Origin: Tetmemena sp. SeJ-2015
Taxonomy: Eukaryota > Ciliophora > Spirotrichea > Sporadotrichida > Oxytrichidae
NCBI GenBank assembly: GCA_027382625.1
Contig: JAJKFJ010021451.1
Coordinates: 17,692 to 81,691, forward strand
Reading direction: 5' to 3'
DNA length: 64,000 nucleotides
Positions 24,001 through 36,799 of this stretch are shown here, in pieces. The notes beneath the pieces were generated by a model that ran no database searches, had not been told where the DNA came from, and worked only from the letters and a program-made list of their open reading frames with translations. Position 1 is the first letter of the stretch, and every line of letters begins with the position of its first letter. Position numbers and translations under genes: made by a program.

Positions 24001-26923
24001 TGAGAAATTATCTTGATTCTAGTGAGAAGATATTGAAACCTCTCCATACACAAAAAAATAAGCAATATAGAAATTGAATGCTCCATGATAGTTCGGTAAG
24101 GAAACTAATTGATGAGGCAAAACTTGCTCTGAGATTCCGCTGAATCTTGCGCCTCCTCCATTTTCGACAGCTTTCCTAATCTTTCCATCTATCTTACTTT
24201 AAATAGGTTCTCTCTTGCCTCTCCTTGCTCTCGCGCCCTAATCATTCTAGCCATCTTTATACTCGATACTCTCCTCCTAGGACATACCAGGAGAGGTAAA
24301 ATTCTCACTCTTAACTTCTTCTATAGATGCCTCAGCATTCTAGCCTGAAACTATCCTCTAGGCCTCTTGGAACCTAAGCTCACTGGTCAGACTTTTATCA
24401 ATAGCTAGAGTCTATGCACCTGAGCCCAACTCTGAGTTGATGTTTAGATGATGCTGCTGCATCTAGTGAAGCTGGTAGTGTTGGTATTGAGAAGAGTTCT
24501 AAGAATTAGGATAGATTTGATTGAGGCCGTTTGTGCCCTAGGATTAAGAGGGATGCTATTGCTAGTGTGAGGTGGTGTGGATCTACAACTAAAGGATTCG
24601 CTTATCCTATGTCGTGGTGAGAAGCTAGTAGTTCGAAGAGGGATTTTGGACTAGGTTTCTTGGCTGGAGCTGCCTCAAGTCATCAAACATAGCCAAGTCA
24701 GTGTGGATTGGAGAAGGGTTCTCCATGGAAAAGCAATATCGTTATAAATTTAATGGAGAATTTAGAGCTTGTCTAGTCATTCAAGAGTAAGTCTTATCTG
24801 TAATTCCTGCTACCTCGACCATTATCACTCGATCTCAAGGACAACATTTAAACGATTAATATTATCAGATCTATTAGCTTGGGTAAGAGTGAGATTCTCT
24901 GGATCTGAGGCAGCTACATTCGAGGGGCTACTGTTTTGCTAGCCAGCCCCGACCTGCCATGCTCCAATACTAGAGTTCTGTTACTTTCTCTGAGCCTTGA
25001 TCTCATTGGTGTAGTTCTTAGCCATTTTCTTTGAGCCAGTGTTTATACTTCGACTCCCTCTCATATTGGAATGTAGTTGAGGAGTCAGCTGCTCGTAGTA
25101 CTGGTTAAGATTCAAGTTGTTCAGCAGGTCGCTCGGCTAACTATGCTTCATGTCCCCCTAGCGACTTAATTTATTCAAGTTTAACATAAATATTTATCTT
25201 TTCCATGCTTCTGAGATAGCGCCATTTGATGAGCTGCCATTAATCCGACTCTAGTCTAGGATTCCTTTTGTCTGTTGATGAATTACATAGGGAAGGCTTT
25301 TATTGAGGTTCTCCTGCACTTGGATGTTGATGGCCGATTAGTTGTTCCCTGTGCCTGAGTTTATAACTGTGAGATCTATCTCTCTGTTTTTTCGCTTTTC
25401 CTTCTTGCTCTTCTTGGTCTTAGATCTCTTCGCTAACTTCTTCTCCTTCAGATTAAGAAAATCAAATTCAAAGTTAACTTTATTAAATTAGCCTTGGAAG
25501 TGATCCCACTGAGAGTTTACTCTTGAGTTTAGTCAGAGGCTAATTTGTAGAGCTGATGAGAGTTCTGCAGGCGCTGAATATGAGAATTCTTCTTGTAGTT
25601 GGGGAGGAAGCAGTTGGTTTGATTCTTGAGAGTGTGCTCCATTATTTTCTTGGCATTTTGCAATCCTTCTGTACCTTAATTCCCTCCATACCTGCCTTTC
25701 CTCTTCCCAAATCCCTGTCCATCTAAAATACTATTCATGATTAAGTTAAAGTTTTATCTGTGATGTTGAAAACGATGGTGCTCTAGTCAGTGCCTTCAAA
25801 TCCTTGGTTATTAGATTACTTCCTTTGAATTTGGCAGCCGAAGGTTTGGAGTTGGAAATTCCTGTCGTACTGTTAGTAGGACTGCATCATGGAATCGCTG
25901 TTCTTATGTTTATGACTGGACTGGTGATGTGGTTTTTATTTTGGGAGTACTCTGAGGACTGCTGCCTTTAAGGATTCTAATGAGCGTATGAATAACTCTT
26001 CTGAGGCTTCAAGGTGCACAATTTAAATTAAAATATGAAAGTTGCTAATGTCTGGAGGAGTATGAGGGAAGCTCTTGCCATCAAAGCGTTATAAATAAGA
26101 AAAGTAAAGACGTTCTTGCATCTGAGAGATATCATTGCTTTGAATGTGCATGAGCTGAGAGTGAGCTGCTTGCCTCTCCATTTCATGATGTAGGATTCTT
26201 TCATCTTCTCCATACTCTTTCCTCTCATCCTTGCTTTTGAGCTAATGACCTCTCTGCTATTTCCTTTAGCTTCTATTCTCTCTTCTTTCTTTAGAATTAA
26301 CTTTATTACATCATCATTGAACGCATTAGATTAAACTTGTCCATCTGGGTTATAATTTTGCATTTATTGTGAGAAGCCTGAAGCAATAAACTTGCTTTAC
26401 ATCTGTCGGTTGTTAGTGGTAGAGAAAGTGCCTCCACTCATCATTGTCCTCTCGTGACTATGCTGTCCTAACTCACCCTCTTCATAAATTCATAGACTTA
26501 CTATACTGATGTCGTTTCTTGGTTTAGACTTATTTTGGCAATTTCAATCTCCTTGTCTTGATAGGCCTCGTGCTCATTTTCAATATCCTAATGAGTTAGG
26601 ATATCCTCCTCCTTCCTAGTCAGTCTCTCGTTTTCTCTAAATCTATTGATCTCCATTTCCACATCGATGTCCACGTTCTTGCCCGTTCCTGGTTTATCGG
26701 TTTTAGCTTTTCTTGTTCTCATACTGCTCCTCCTGGAACCACTGTATCGGCTGCCTGGTTTTAGGTAACTGCCACTTGAACCCAGCTGATCCATCAAGGT
26801 GGGGGAGGAGGCTTGCTCTCTGGTTACTTTTGTCTTTGCGTCGGTGTTTGAGACTAGGGATCGAACTTGCAAGAGTTGATTATCTATAGCCACAGTGGAA
26901 ACCGTGGCCGCTGGTCTTGCCAT
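21027..26923 (-). CDS. Long Ser/Gln-rich protein with coiled coils, unrecognised
   Basis: A minus-strand gene opens with an ATG at 26923 (MARPAATVSTVAIDNQLL), followed by a Ser/Arg-rich stretch and a charged region near 26680-26590 (EINRFRENERLTRKEED). Coiled-coil sequence follows near 26310-26130 (REQKLKEIAERSLAQKQG, then HEMERQAAHSQLMHIQS), with a frame slip between them near 26240. Gln/Asn/Ser-rich sequence continues through 25730-21270, for example QRIQFQRKLVVADQTYKY near 21890. The last clear coding (MNQILSLGSGMG) ends near 21265, and the frame meets TGA at 21027. Short AT-rich gaps (near 25990, 25180, 24770, 24060, 22990, 22070, 21700) look like introns or eliminated sequences. A TGA at 21726 in one frame is probably inside such a gap. 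Function is unknown; Gln tracts and coiled coils suggest a scaffold. Confidence 0.5.
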
Positions 26924-26969
26924 TTCGATTATGTATATTTATATTCAAAAGTTGTTTTATTTCTTAATT

Positions 26970-29900
26970 TATCATCATCAACCCCCAATTACAGTAAAAT
27001 TAAGTTTTGAGAACATCCTAAACTACCCCTACTGTGAAGAGTTTAGAACATTATCTGTGGAGTCTCTAAACTCCCTTGTTATTACGGATGGCAGCAATTT
27101 GGAAGAAGGGAATGAAAGATGTAAAATACAGGTGTAAAAAAATAACGAAGAAGAAGACTAAATTCATTCAACTGAGGATGAAAAGCATCTTATTGTAAAA
27201 GAGAAACCATCTAAGTTTAACACAAACAGAAACATTCTCCTACTTTAAGATATAAAGATGAAAGTCAAAAAGTTATAGGAAACCCAAACGTAATGAAGAT
27301 TAATTAAACCTAGTTTATGTGGGATTAAATGTTGATTAATTAGAACTCATCTGTAGCTTTGCTTTAGTAATCACCTTAGTAGGCAATAAACTCCACTGGT
27401 TTATTTTTCAGTCCTTCAGATAAAGAACATATATACAACTCTAATGAAGCAGAAGAAGATAGTCTACTCAAAGAATTTCTCTTATCTTTGGGTTTCGAAA
27501 TATCTGAGAGCAGTTAACCACCTCTAGAATCTCTAGTAAACTATCAGGCAGCATTCTTATTACCGTTTGATAAGTAACTCAAGTAAACTAATCATACAAA
27601 AAATACAATAATAAAAGTGATAATATCTCTTTTTACTTTACCTTTTATATGGGAAAGACTTCCTTTTGAAACAGCTAGGGAGTCTTTATCTAAATGGAGG
27701 CCTAAACAAATTAGGAACAACTATAAGTGAGTAAAATAATACAATATAATAGAATTGGTTAATTTATTGAGGGTTTTTCTAGCAACTGGAGAAGCATGAT
27801 GTTTAAAAATGAGGGGTTCTTCAAACTTGAATACTTTAGAAAGCTTAAATCTCTATTTGGAATTGATATGTCAGAAGATGAAGCCTTTGAAATCAGAAAT
27901 ACCCTTGGTCTAACTTAGGAACAGGCTGAGCAGATAAATGAGATAACAAACTGCTCCAGTCTGGAGGAATATCTAATTGAGCTCACTGAAAACTGATGCT
28001 TAAATTAATTTTAACTTCCAAGCATTTGACTAGATGGTCAAAGACATTTTGGCAGACACCACATACTCTTCTTCATAGCTTATGGATTAAGCATTCAGCT
28101 CACTGCATCCATTTATCTAAGCTCTCTACCACTTTTAGATGAGTGCTACATTCTACATAAGTATCCTATATTTATTATATGATAAGGTAGGGACATTCCT
28201 TAAAATGTGCTTTGCAGACTCCATCTCCAGGGCTGATCTTACTCATCCTACGAACAAGGAGTCAAAGCTTGCGAGGGCTATAATGAATTTAGACTTGCTC
28301 TCACTTGAAAAGATAAGCACCTACATCTATAATGAGAAGCCGATCAACATTGAACTTCTCGTCTAGCTAATTAAATTCTTATTTCACTTTTGATAGTTAA
28401 TTTAAGCTATTCTGTTATCGAGAGTAGTTGATAATTGACGATAGAGAGTTAAAAGGCTCTAAAACTTGACTAGCTAGTATTTTAAGCTATGGATGGAAAC
28501 TCAGAGCGCATGGATAACTTCTGGATTACAATCCGCACTATGATCTAGAGCGATTGACAAGGTAGATAATTTTGGAGCGACCTGGAGTCAGCAGGTCGCT
28601 ATTAGAAGAATGGGTTTATTCACCGGAGCCTGAGTACGGAATATATGATGTACCAGAACATTCAGAGAGTAGAATAGAAGCCCTCGAAGAATTGAGACAA
28701 AGAATTCTCTAATTTAAGATCAAGAAAGAGAGAACTTTCGGAGAACTAGACTTGCACTAAATTCTGAGCGAGATGGAAAGAAATGAAAGCTTGAAAGAAT
28801 GGGTCAAATTTATATTTTAAAGGGTCTTAGAATTTCTCTCAAGAAAAGCTGTTAGCGTTTTCACCCTCAGGCATATCGCAACTTCTGTTTTCAGCAGAGG
28901 ATACATTACTCTTGGACAAAATTAGAATAATCCTATAAAGCGCATAGACGTGGCTTCATAGTGAATAGCTGATGGAAGATTTTTAGCTTTATAACATAAT
29001 GGTAGACATATGCGCTTATGAAGAAATGGAGATATAATTTGATATCAGCAAGTGCATGAATGAAGACTACTTGAAATACAATTAATAATTTACACATAAG
29101 CATTTAATAAATATAAGCACAACAGTTAGATATTCCACCAACTCAAAACCTTCTAGGAATAAGCTTATCCTGATAAAAGAGGCTCTGCTTAAGAATAAAA
29201 GCAGGAAAAATACATTAGAGAACTCTAAATGATAATCAATAATTATGCATAGAGCAATTATGCTTGTCTCTACTTTCATGCAAGCAGATTAGGAAGAAAG
29301 GATGAAAGCTTGCAGTTACTTTATATGTGACAAAGCCTTTACTCTCAACTCTAAAATTGATGCCTTTTAAAATATGGAGCTGAATTAGTTTACTAAGCTG
29401 CAAGAAAATCTTTATAACAATCTCAGCTAAACAGGCTTCCTAGCATCAATACTTAACTCTAGGTTCATTTAATATGCTCAGTTCCTAAATGAGAAGAGAG
29501 AGGTTAACATTTGCGATGATTTAAACTGGACTCCCCTTCATTTCGCAGCATTTGTTAATGATAGGAAGATGGTGCGGTTCCTAATTTAAGACAGCCTTTG
29601 TTTCATAAATGAACTTATTACACTACACAAGATGACTCCAATTTAAATCGCTCTAATGAAGTTCAATATGGAGGAAGAGATTGCAATTTCCAGCTAACTC
29701 AATCATAAGGAAGCCAAAGTTTAAGAAGAAAATATAGTGCTTCAACTCTTGTAGATCATAACTATCTTGTTTTAGGTTTTAATTTAAAGAGAGGGGCTAA
29801 GCTTTCAGCAGATTTATTTTACAAATTGCTTGGAGCAGCTATAAACTACGATCAGCTAGAGTACTTTAGAATTGCCTTCAACCGTGGTCTATCACTACAC

Positions 29901-31626
29901 CACCCTCTTGATTGCTCTAAGCCTTCTATTCACAAAGCAGTGTGCATGAGTGCTTATAAAATACTGGACTTTTACTCAAGAATCTACTCAGGAGAGGACT
30001 TAATCTACAGAGTGAAGGAGCCAGATTTCCAAGGTATGAACTGCCTTGACTATGCAAAGTAAAGTGGGGATAAGATTACGAGGAAGCTTGTCAAAGTTAT
30101 GGCTGAGGGAGGTTAAATCAGCTTCGGTCAATATGACTTAGATGCATACTTATGTATATATTCTCTAATGCAAAGGAGATATAGAGTAGCGAATAAGAAG
30201 TCAAAGATAGATTCATTCTGTAGAGCCTAAGTTAGATAAACTTACTGTAAACGGTGAGCTAACTCAAAAGTCAGCTTGAAACTTTAAACTCTCGCCCGAC
30301 CTCTAATACTGTAGTGATGGATTAAGATCAGGAAAAGCCAGCAAATACTGTTAGCAAGGATACAGAGATTAGCACTCTTAAAGGTCAACTTGCTCTTCAA
30401 AATGAGATTATTCTTAAATAAATACGCAGACTAATATATCTCTGTATATTTTTTATATCAAAGATTATGGCAAAAGTGATGAAGCAGTTGGATGAAATGC
30501 GACATTAGCAAAACTAGATCTAGAGTTAGATCACTTAGCAAAACTAAGACTCTGCCAAGATACAGTCCATTATTTAAAATATCTCTCCTTTAGCTGGAAA
30601 GCAAGCTATCTTAATTTTTAAAACATTTTGAAAGCTATGCCTTCTCCCTTTCTCTCATCCATTCAGGGTTCGCCTGAGATCAGATTCAACCAGACTTAGA
30701 AGTTCAACCAGGAAGACTTGAGAGAAGTGATATAGATATTCCTTGATGAAACCGAAAAGCTTCCTGTCAAATCGAAGCAAAGGCTAAAAGAAAGTCGACG
30801 CTAGATAAACAACTTGAACCCCAACCAGTTTAAAAGATCTGCTTCAACTGCCACTGGCAAGAAAGGCAAGTACTTCCTCTAATCTCCTAAACGTTTAACA
30901 GAGCAAGCAGATTCAACACTAGAGATCCTTAGGAAGAAGAGCAACCACAGTAGCGGAAGTGGAAGTGGAAACCTAGCCAAGTATAAGGACTAAGGCTTTT
31001 ATGGCTATGCGAGGGGTAGCTCTAAGATGTCAAACTCAACTCTTGAAGAAAGAGATGAGGAGGAAGAGGAGGACAGTCCCAATCGAAGTAGGAGATCATC
31101 TTGAGACAGCGCTAAAAGCAAATTGAGAGAGTGGTTTAAGGAGATAGAGAGCAGATTGAGAATATTCTTGACCTGCAATTGAGCGGTGATTTAGAGAATA
31201 GAACTCAACGAGTCAGCTCTAAGAAAAGGAAGATATCCGAGAAGGACAAAAATCAATCTCACAGAAGTAAAGGATCCATGAAGAAGAAGACATCGAGAGA
31301 ACTTTAAGAAGCAAGCAATAGGAGAAAAGAAGAGGGAGTATAGGAATAGATTTTAGATGAGGAGAATAAGCAAATACAGAAAGAAAATTTGTAGATGCAG
31401 CTTTTGATGCAGAAGAAAAATACTTATGACCAAGACAGACAAAGAAGACTTAAAAGGTTTTAGTTCTCTGAGTAAGTTGGTCTAAACTTTCAGATTCGCT
31501 ATGTTTAATTATCACTTCATCCTTTCATTCACTTTGGGAAACCCTTTCTAGCAAATCTAACATTCATCTTCAATCTAACTCTAAATATTTTTGCTTATTA
31601 TGAAAGTGTTCTCTTAATGTAGTGAG
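26970..31626 (+). CDS. Ankyrin-repeat protein with coiled-coil basic C-terminus
   Basis: Plus-strand coding segments run through this stretch: 26970-27296, 27415-27999, 28033-28395, 28600-29220, 29235-30258 and 30260-31626. The clearest domain is ankyrin-like: DLNWTPLHFAAFVNDRKMV and the next helix pair around 29520-29690. A related helical array continues to about 30060. Beyond 30260 the protein is coiled coil (LKSQLETLN, STLKGQLALQNEIILKQ) and then Ser/Lys-rich and basic, with an acidic patch (DEEEEEDS) near 31060. The frame shifts again near 31104. TGA closes the frame at 31624-31626. Ankyrin and coiled-coil parts could be one protein or two; the junction at 30256 reads across if one border or slip is allowed. 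Likely introns include 27727-27789, 29775-29790 and 30600-30666. The N-terminal start is not settled. Confidence 0.5.
28576..28600. repeat. Perfect 9 bp inverted repeat with 7-base loop
   Basis: AGCGACCTG at 28576-28584 is the exact reverse complement of CAGGTCGCT at 28592-28600, with GAGTCAG between. It is more GC-rich than its surroundings. It could form a hairpin in RNA or DNA; no function is established. Confidence 0.5.
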
Positions 31627-32429
31627 TCTGAATTTGAAGGACGGCCGTTAGGCCATCAGTAGAGGGTGATAGGGGAAGATAGTCGGCAGTTAATAAATGA
31701 ACATGTGAAGCCATTTTCTCAGCTCCATCATTAAATCTGGTCACCCCAAAATCCTCCTACTGTAATATTAATCATCCCCTAATGAATATCAAATTAATTT
31801 CTATTCAAGTTCTTCAATATTTTTATCGTTGATTGACTATTCTTAGAGCTAGAGCAAAGGTTTGAGTTAGGGTTTGGTGGGAGAAGTTGACTAGCGGTAG
31901 GGTGAGGAAATGAGAAGGCATACGCAGCTATCTAAGTAGCATAGTAACATTATTTCCTCAAAGTTGTAGGTAAAGAATAAAAAGAATTGTGTTATTTTCT
32001 GAATTAACACATCATCACATCTTATTCTATTCCTTAAATCGTTCTCAAAAGAATATAGCCAAAATATTTTCTCATTTTAGAGAATATTTTGAAAATAGTT
32101 CATATTCTCTAATTAATTTTGTATTTAGCATCTTAAAATGTTTTTAAAGAGAATTTTAAACTTCAGCCTTATTTTAAAAATGGATTTTAAAAGATATTCC
32201 TTCTATAATGAGTTTCTCATTTATGTGATGGAAAATAGGAATATAAAGGAAAAGAATCTGAATAGATTCATTGGTATCAGTTGTTGTTGGTGTAAAATCT
32301 TTTATTTATTTTGTAATTTTAATTACTGTTCTTTCATTACTTGAGACCGGCTTGATTTCTAGCGTAGGGACTTATTCCTCTTGAGTTACCACTATTCATA
32401 TTATTATGTTTAAATAGGATAATGAGTTG
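31627..32429. other. Intergenic AT-rich DNA
   Basis: Between two convergent coding blocks. There are short open frames, for example at 32138-32344, but composition is AT-rich and no domain is seen. Nothing else recognised. Confidence 0.5.
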
Positions 32430-35339
32430 TTCTGAATCTGAAAATTACTTGGCTGTATCATACTCCCTGTGTTTACTAAAGCCACCGGATTCTATTGCTA
32501 GGCCAAGGAGTTTGACATCATCCTGGTTCCAGCTGCTGGGGACTGAGATCTCAAAGGCTCAACCCCGCCAACTGCATTCCTAGGATTCTTCCCCAGTTGA
32601 ATGTTTTGAGTTTGCTGGTTTGAAGATGCGTGATTCCCCTCAGAGAGTCTTTTATTTTGAGAAAGAATCTTCGCCTGCTGTTGGGTTTGAGGATTAGGCT
32701 GAGTGGCTGCAAAGTTTATGAAAGTGGGAGGGACTTGCTAAGGGCCTTACTTTGTGAAAGGACTCACTGGACGCTTGGAACTCTGTGGCTAACTTGAAAT
32801 GGGAAAATTATAGCGATAGAGAAATAAGATTTCATATAGGACCATTCAAGTTCTGAGGAGCTGTGCCTGGTCTGAGCTGTGGATTGTTTCAAAAATTATC
32901 CTTAAAAGTAATATAGTTGGGTGCTTGGATTTGATTGATGACCAGTCCTTGTCCAAGAGAGTTGTCTCGCTTTGCATTTGCGCCAAGGCTGTTGTTTCTA
33001 GCTTGACCTAATGGATTGGAAAAGATAAAAGATATAAAGGAAATGATCTGACTTGACTATTCACTGGAATAGTGTTTAGGCACTGAACCACTTCCGCTGT
33101 TAGCCTTCCTTTAATTAGGTCCTCCACTTCCACCCTAGATTGGGTTCTAGGAATATATGACATGGTAGGGCTGTCCATTTTTCAGAAGCTGATTGTTCTT
33201 AATCTTGAAACCAGGTTTAGCTTGCTCTCCATCACTCTATAAATAGGCAGTTAGTTCCTCACCCTCAGAAGTTATCTGCTGCTAGTTAGCATTCACTCAA
33301 TAAAAATTGAATCGGATTATTCTACTACTATTAATTTACTTGATTGTTGTTGATTCTTATGGGTCCAGTTCTATTGAAGAAAGATTGGGTTTGAGTGCTT
33401 AGGAGATTCTAGGTTTGATCGCTTCCCATCTTCTTGCCCTTAAGTTTCTATTAAGCGTTTGTGGGTTTGAATTACTAAGTCCCTATTCTCATGGGCATTT
33501 AAATTAAGTTATACTTCAAATCTTTACATTCATTTAAGAGAAGATCTTTTGATCGGCTGGGAAGTAGGTCATGTCTTGAGTGGCGTACTTATTAAATGGT
33601 TGGTTTCCGCCCAACACATAACCGTTTTATTGTAGCTCTGTCATGTTCTGTAATTGGGGATTGCCAACCATCATTCCTCCAGCTAACCCTTAGAGACCTG
33701 AAATACCTCCAAACCCTGACTTTCTATTCTGAGCTGCAAAATTGGAAAGCACTTGGCGCCTGCTCCTAGGACTCTCGTGCCTCTTCTGCAACTCCTTCTT
33801 GACTATGTTTGCAACACGCACACATATTAATTTAAGATGAAGAAATAATCAACAGTCTAATTGAAACCACCAACTAATCCCATACTGACCCCAGCTGCAT
33901 TACTTTACTTCTAAGCTTTTTTAAAAGCCCCAGTTGTAAAGCTAGAAGAGTTCAAGGCTTGAGTCCGTGAGAGTTATTCGATTTGAGATTGCATGAGTCC
34001 CAAAGGATTCTGAGAGTATATCTGAGCAGTAGTCGAATGCACTTAACTTCCTTGAATTCCAGCTGTGCCAGTCATTCCTAAAGCCATATCCTTCTACGAG
34101 CTCAAACTGAGTGATCTCATATTGCCAGTTTTAGATTTGCCTTTCGAGCTAGCTTTGACTAGCTGATTATTAGGATTTTAAAGGGGCACATAACCTCCTG
34201 GTTGCATTCTATTCATGCAGATAATAGAAAATAAGTCATTGTATTCATCGAATCTGGAGTAGCAGAAGACCTTGGTGGGTGCACTCTCTATTATCCTGTA
34301 GTTTATTATGGAACTGAAACTTTATATGGGATAAAACTCATACATAGTAATTTATTGTTAAGAACTGTCTGAATCTGAGTGGACTTGTTGATATCTCCAA
34401 TCATGGTGAAGTAGATATTGATTGACTGTTGGTTCTAGTTATCTTTTTGAGTCTGCTACTGCTACTGTGTCTACTAATTTGTCATTGACCTTCCACCTTA
34501 TAAAATGATAACATAATATTATCTTCTGTGGAGGTTAGCTCTACTGCCTTGCTGATCGCATTTCTTGAGATAATGATGGGCTTACGCTCATCATCGCTTT
34601 AAACCTCTCATCTGTTCACTTGCCTCTTCTCACCTACTATAAATGAAACTCGATTTAAGATTTATTTAACCTTATGCGATCCTTGGATTGTTAAATGAAG
34701 CTGCGGATATTTTCATCATACCTGGTTCTTGGTTCTATGCTGCTGATGGTACTTTCTTTCCTACTTTATTTGGCGAGAGATCATTTCCATTATAAATACG
34801 TATCTAAATCATTCTAGTTTCTCTAATGCTTAACATTACTGACTCCTTACTTCCCCTTCAAGTCTTCTTCTGAAAGCACATGGCTCTAGCTATTTGAGGT
34901 CTGCTGGTCTTCACTCATCTTGCTCAATTTTCCGCTGGTTGGAATCTGCCCTTTTGATTCAAAATCTAATAACTTTCATTAGAACTCTGTAATTTTGCTT
35001 GTGGCTTAGATTTCTATGATCTATTTAGAATTACTGGTCCCTCTCCATCCTCTAGCTCGTCTGAACTTAGAATCTATCCTTCATCAATATAAAGTTATAT
35101 TCCATTATAATTTTCTTCATTGCCTTGTGCTAATGCTCCACCCTTAGGTTGCTTTTAGTTGTAGAATAAGTCCTTCATCTGTTCTGATTCGTTCTTGTCT
35201 TTGATTTGCTAGGCCCTTGGTGCGCTATTGTCTTTGGATTTGTGATCTGTAGGATTATCAGCTATCTCACTCTCTGCCAACATGGAAGATGTCTTTTTGC
35301 TCTGAGTCTACTTGCTATTGTAGCAAAATAGTTGCTTCA
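32430..35339 (-). CDS. Gln/Asn/Ser-rich tail, possibly of the phosphatase-like gene
   Basis: The minus strand reads as Gln/Asn/Ser-rich protein, for example KYATQDMTYFPADQKIF near 33580-33540, KKELQKRHESPRSRRQVLS near 33800-33740 and QAKILSQNKRLSEGNH near 32680-32620. AT-rich gaps interrupt it near 35110, 34690, 34320, 33840, 33500, 33300, 33030 and 32830. The upper end joins the phosphatase-like gene if a short intron (about 35359-35313, GTCAATTATAA... to ...ACAATAG) is allowed; otherwise the TGA at 35340 ends that gene and this is separate. No domain was recognised. The 3' end near 32430 is approximate. Confidence 0.45.
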
Positions 35340-36771
35340 TCAAATTAGTTTATAATTGACTCCCTCATTTCCTTTTGTTACTTTCTTGGAAGGAGTTGAG
35401 TGGGATCTATTGTGATGATCTGGCTCTGTAGCTGTTGAAGTGGAGGCCTTAGAATTCTTGGAATAACTGGCTGGAGGATGCAGAGGCCCCTACACTCCTG
35501 TCACATCAGACATGTTAAATTTAAAATTAACCTAAAAGATGTTGAGGGAGAACTACTTCATGATGCCCTTGGCATTCTAGCTGCTGTCCTTCCTATGAAC
35601 TTCAACTTAACCAGGGTTCTCTTTGTAGATGAGGTCGTCTTGAGATTGATTGGTAACTAGTTTAGCCTTGTCGCCCTCGTTATTGTCGAGCCAGCGAATC
35701 GCCTAAACCTAGGGAGTAGGGTCTTCCTGCCCTGACTCATTCAGCACTCTTAGGTCTGCAAGTGGTCCCATCTGCGCGTTCATGAAGGTATTCCTCAGTA
35801 CTAACTCTTCGCACTCGATGTTCACTTGCAAAAAATGAACAATAAAATCATTATAAGACTTTAGGGTTTGATATCTCATCCCACTTTTAAGTTATCGGCA
35901 CTTGAACTTGCTGCTGAAGCCGCGCTTCGTAAGCAGAAAGCTGATGGATGAATAATAGAGAAAATAAGTACTAGAAAATAAGAGGAAATAGCTTAAAGCA
36001 TTTGCATGTTTTAAACATTTTACAATTGATATATTATAAATGAAAGTAGCTCTAATTTCTAAGTCAGGCCTTCTCGAATTGAGAAATTCAAGTGTCTTGA
36101 GGAGAGACCAAGAAAATTTCCTCATGATGTAGGCCGCTAAGCATACAGTGCTCTAGACTGGCCTCTAACTGAGTGAACGAGAACGCTCTCAGTAGCATCA
36201 ATAGCCTCCTCGATAAATTCAAAGATCGCATTGGCTGCCTCGTCCTTGACGTCTAATACTATCTTCAAGTTATATTAACACTTATGTCCACTCAAGGGTA
36301 TAATAGTAAACAGCAAACTTAGGAAATTCTAATGTCCTTACCTGGTTATCCTAGTCCAGCCAGAAGAAAGTCAAGTAGGCAACTCCAATCGGTTCCCAAT
36401 GGTTTGGAATTTGCTTTCCTGCGCAGTTGATGATATGAGTTACTTTATTGGCCACTACAAACTCTAGATCCTATAAATAGAGAGGTCATTTACATATCCT
36501 CACGAATAATTGCTGTTACGAATTAAGAATAAAAATCTTCCAAGCTTTTCCCTCTTCTACAACACTCCATAAACTCATCATCCACAAGGTGAAGAGCATG
36601 TTTACAAAAGATAAACTAGTTTTGAAAAGTTGAAGTGTAGGTTAAAGTCGGAGGAATTGTTAATTCATTAGGAATAAGTATTGAAAGTAGACTTACTTGA
36701 CTTGCGAGTTCATCTCCTATGAAGAGTCCATCTTTGATCTTGATAGCTCCTATCATATCAGGCTCAAACAT
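35340..36771 (-). CDS. Dual-specificity phosphatase-like protein lacking the catalytic Cys
   Basis: The fold is that of a small dual-specificity protein phosphatase. In order it shows IKIKDGLFIGDELAS, VVANKVTHIINCAG, an acidic FFWLDQDNQ, the helix AIFEFIEEAIDATESVL, the P-loop VHSVRGQSR at 36152-36178, and AAYIMRKFSWSL with FLNSRRPDLEIR. Active enzymes have HCxxxxxR; here the Cys position is Ser (TCA, 36172-36170), so catalysis is unlikely and the protein is probably a phosphopeptide-binding pseudophosphatase. One base is missing just after the loop (between SRA and CLAAYIM). Introns lie near 36700-36480, 36345-36270 and 35883-35827. A 92 bp eliminated sequence with ATGAA pointers sits at 35953-36044. 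The ATG at 36771 is the best start seen. After the domain the protein is hydrophilic; TGA at 35342-35340 may be a stop or lie within an intron. Confidence 0.8.
35948..36044. repeat. Internal eliminated sequence with ATGAA pointers
   Basis: Direct repeats ATGAA at 35948-35952 and 36040-36044 flank 87 AT-rich bases. Removing one copy and the insert restores the minus-strand reading frame exactly (IRATFIHQLSAYEARL), joining the phosphatase-like fold to its C-terminal part. It lacks GT..AG ends, so it is not an intron. Confidence 0.75.
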
Positions 36772-36799
36772 TTGAGGGTGCTAAGCTTAATTCTACATA

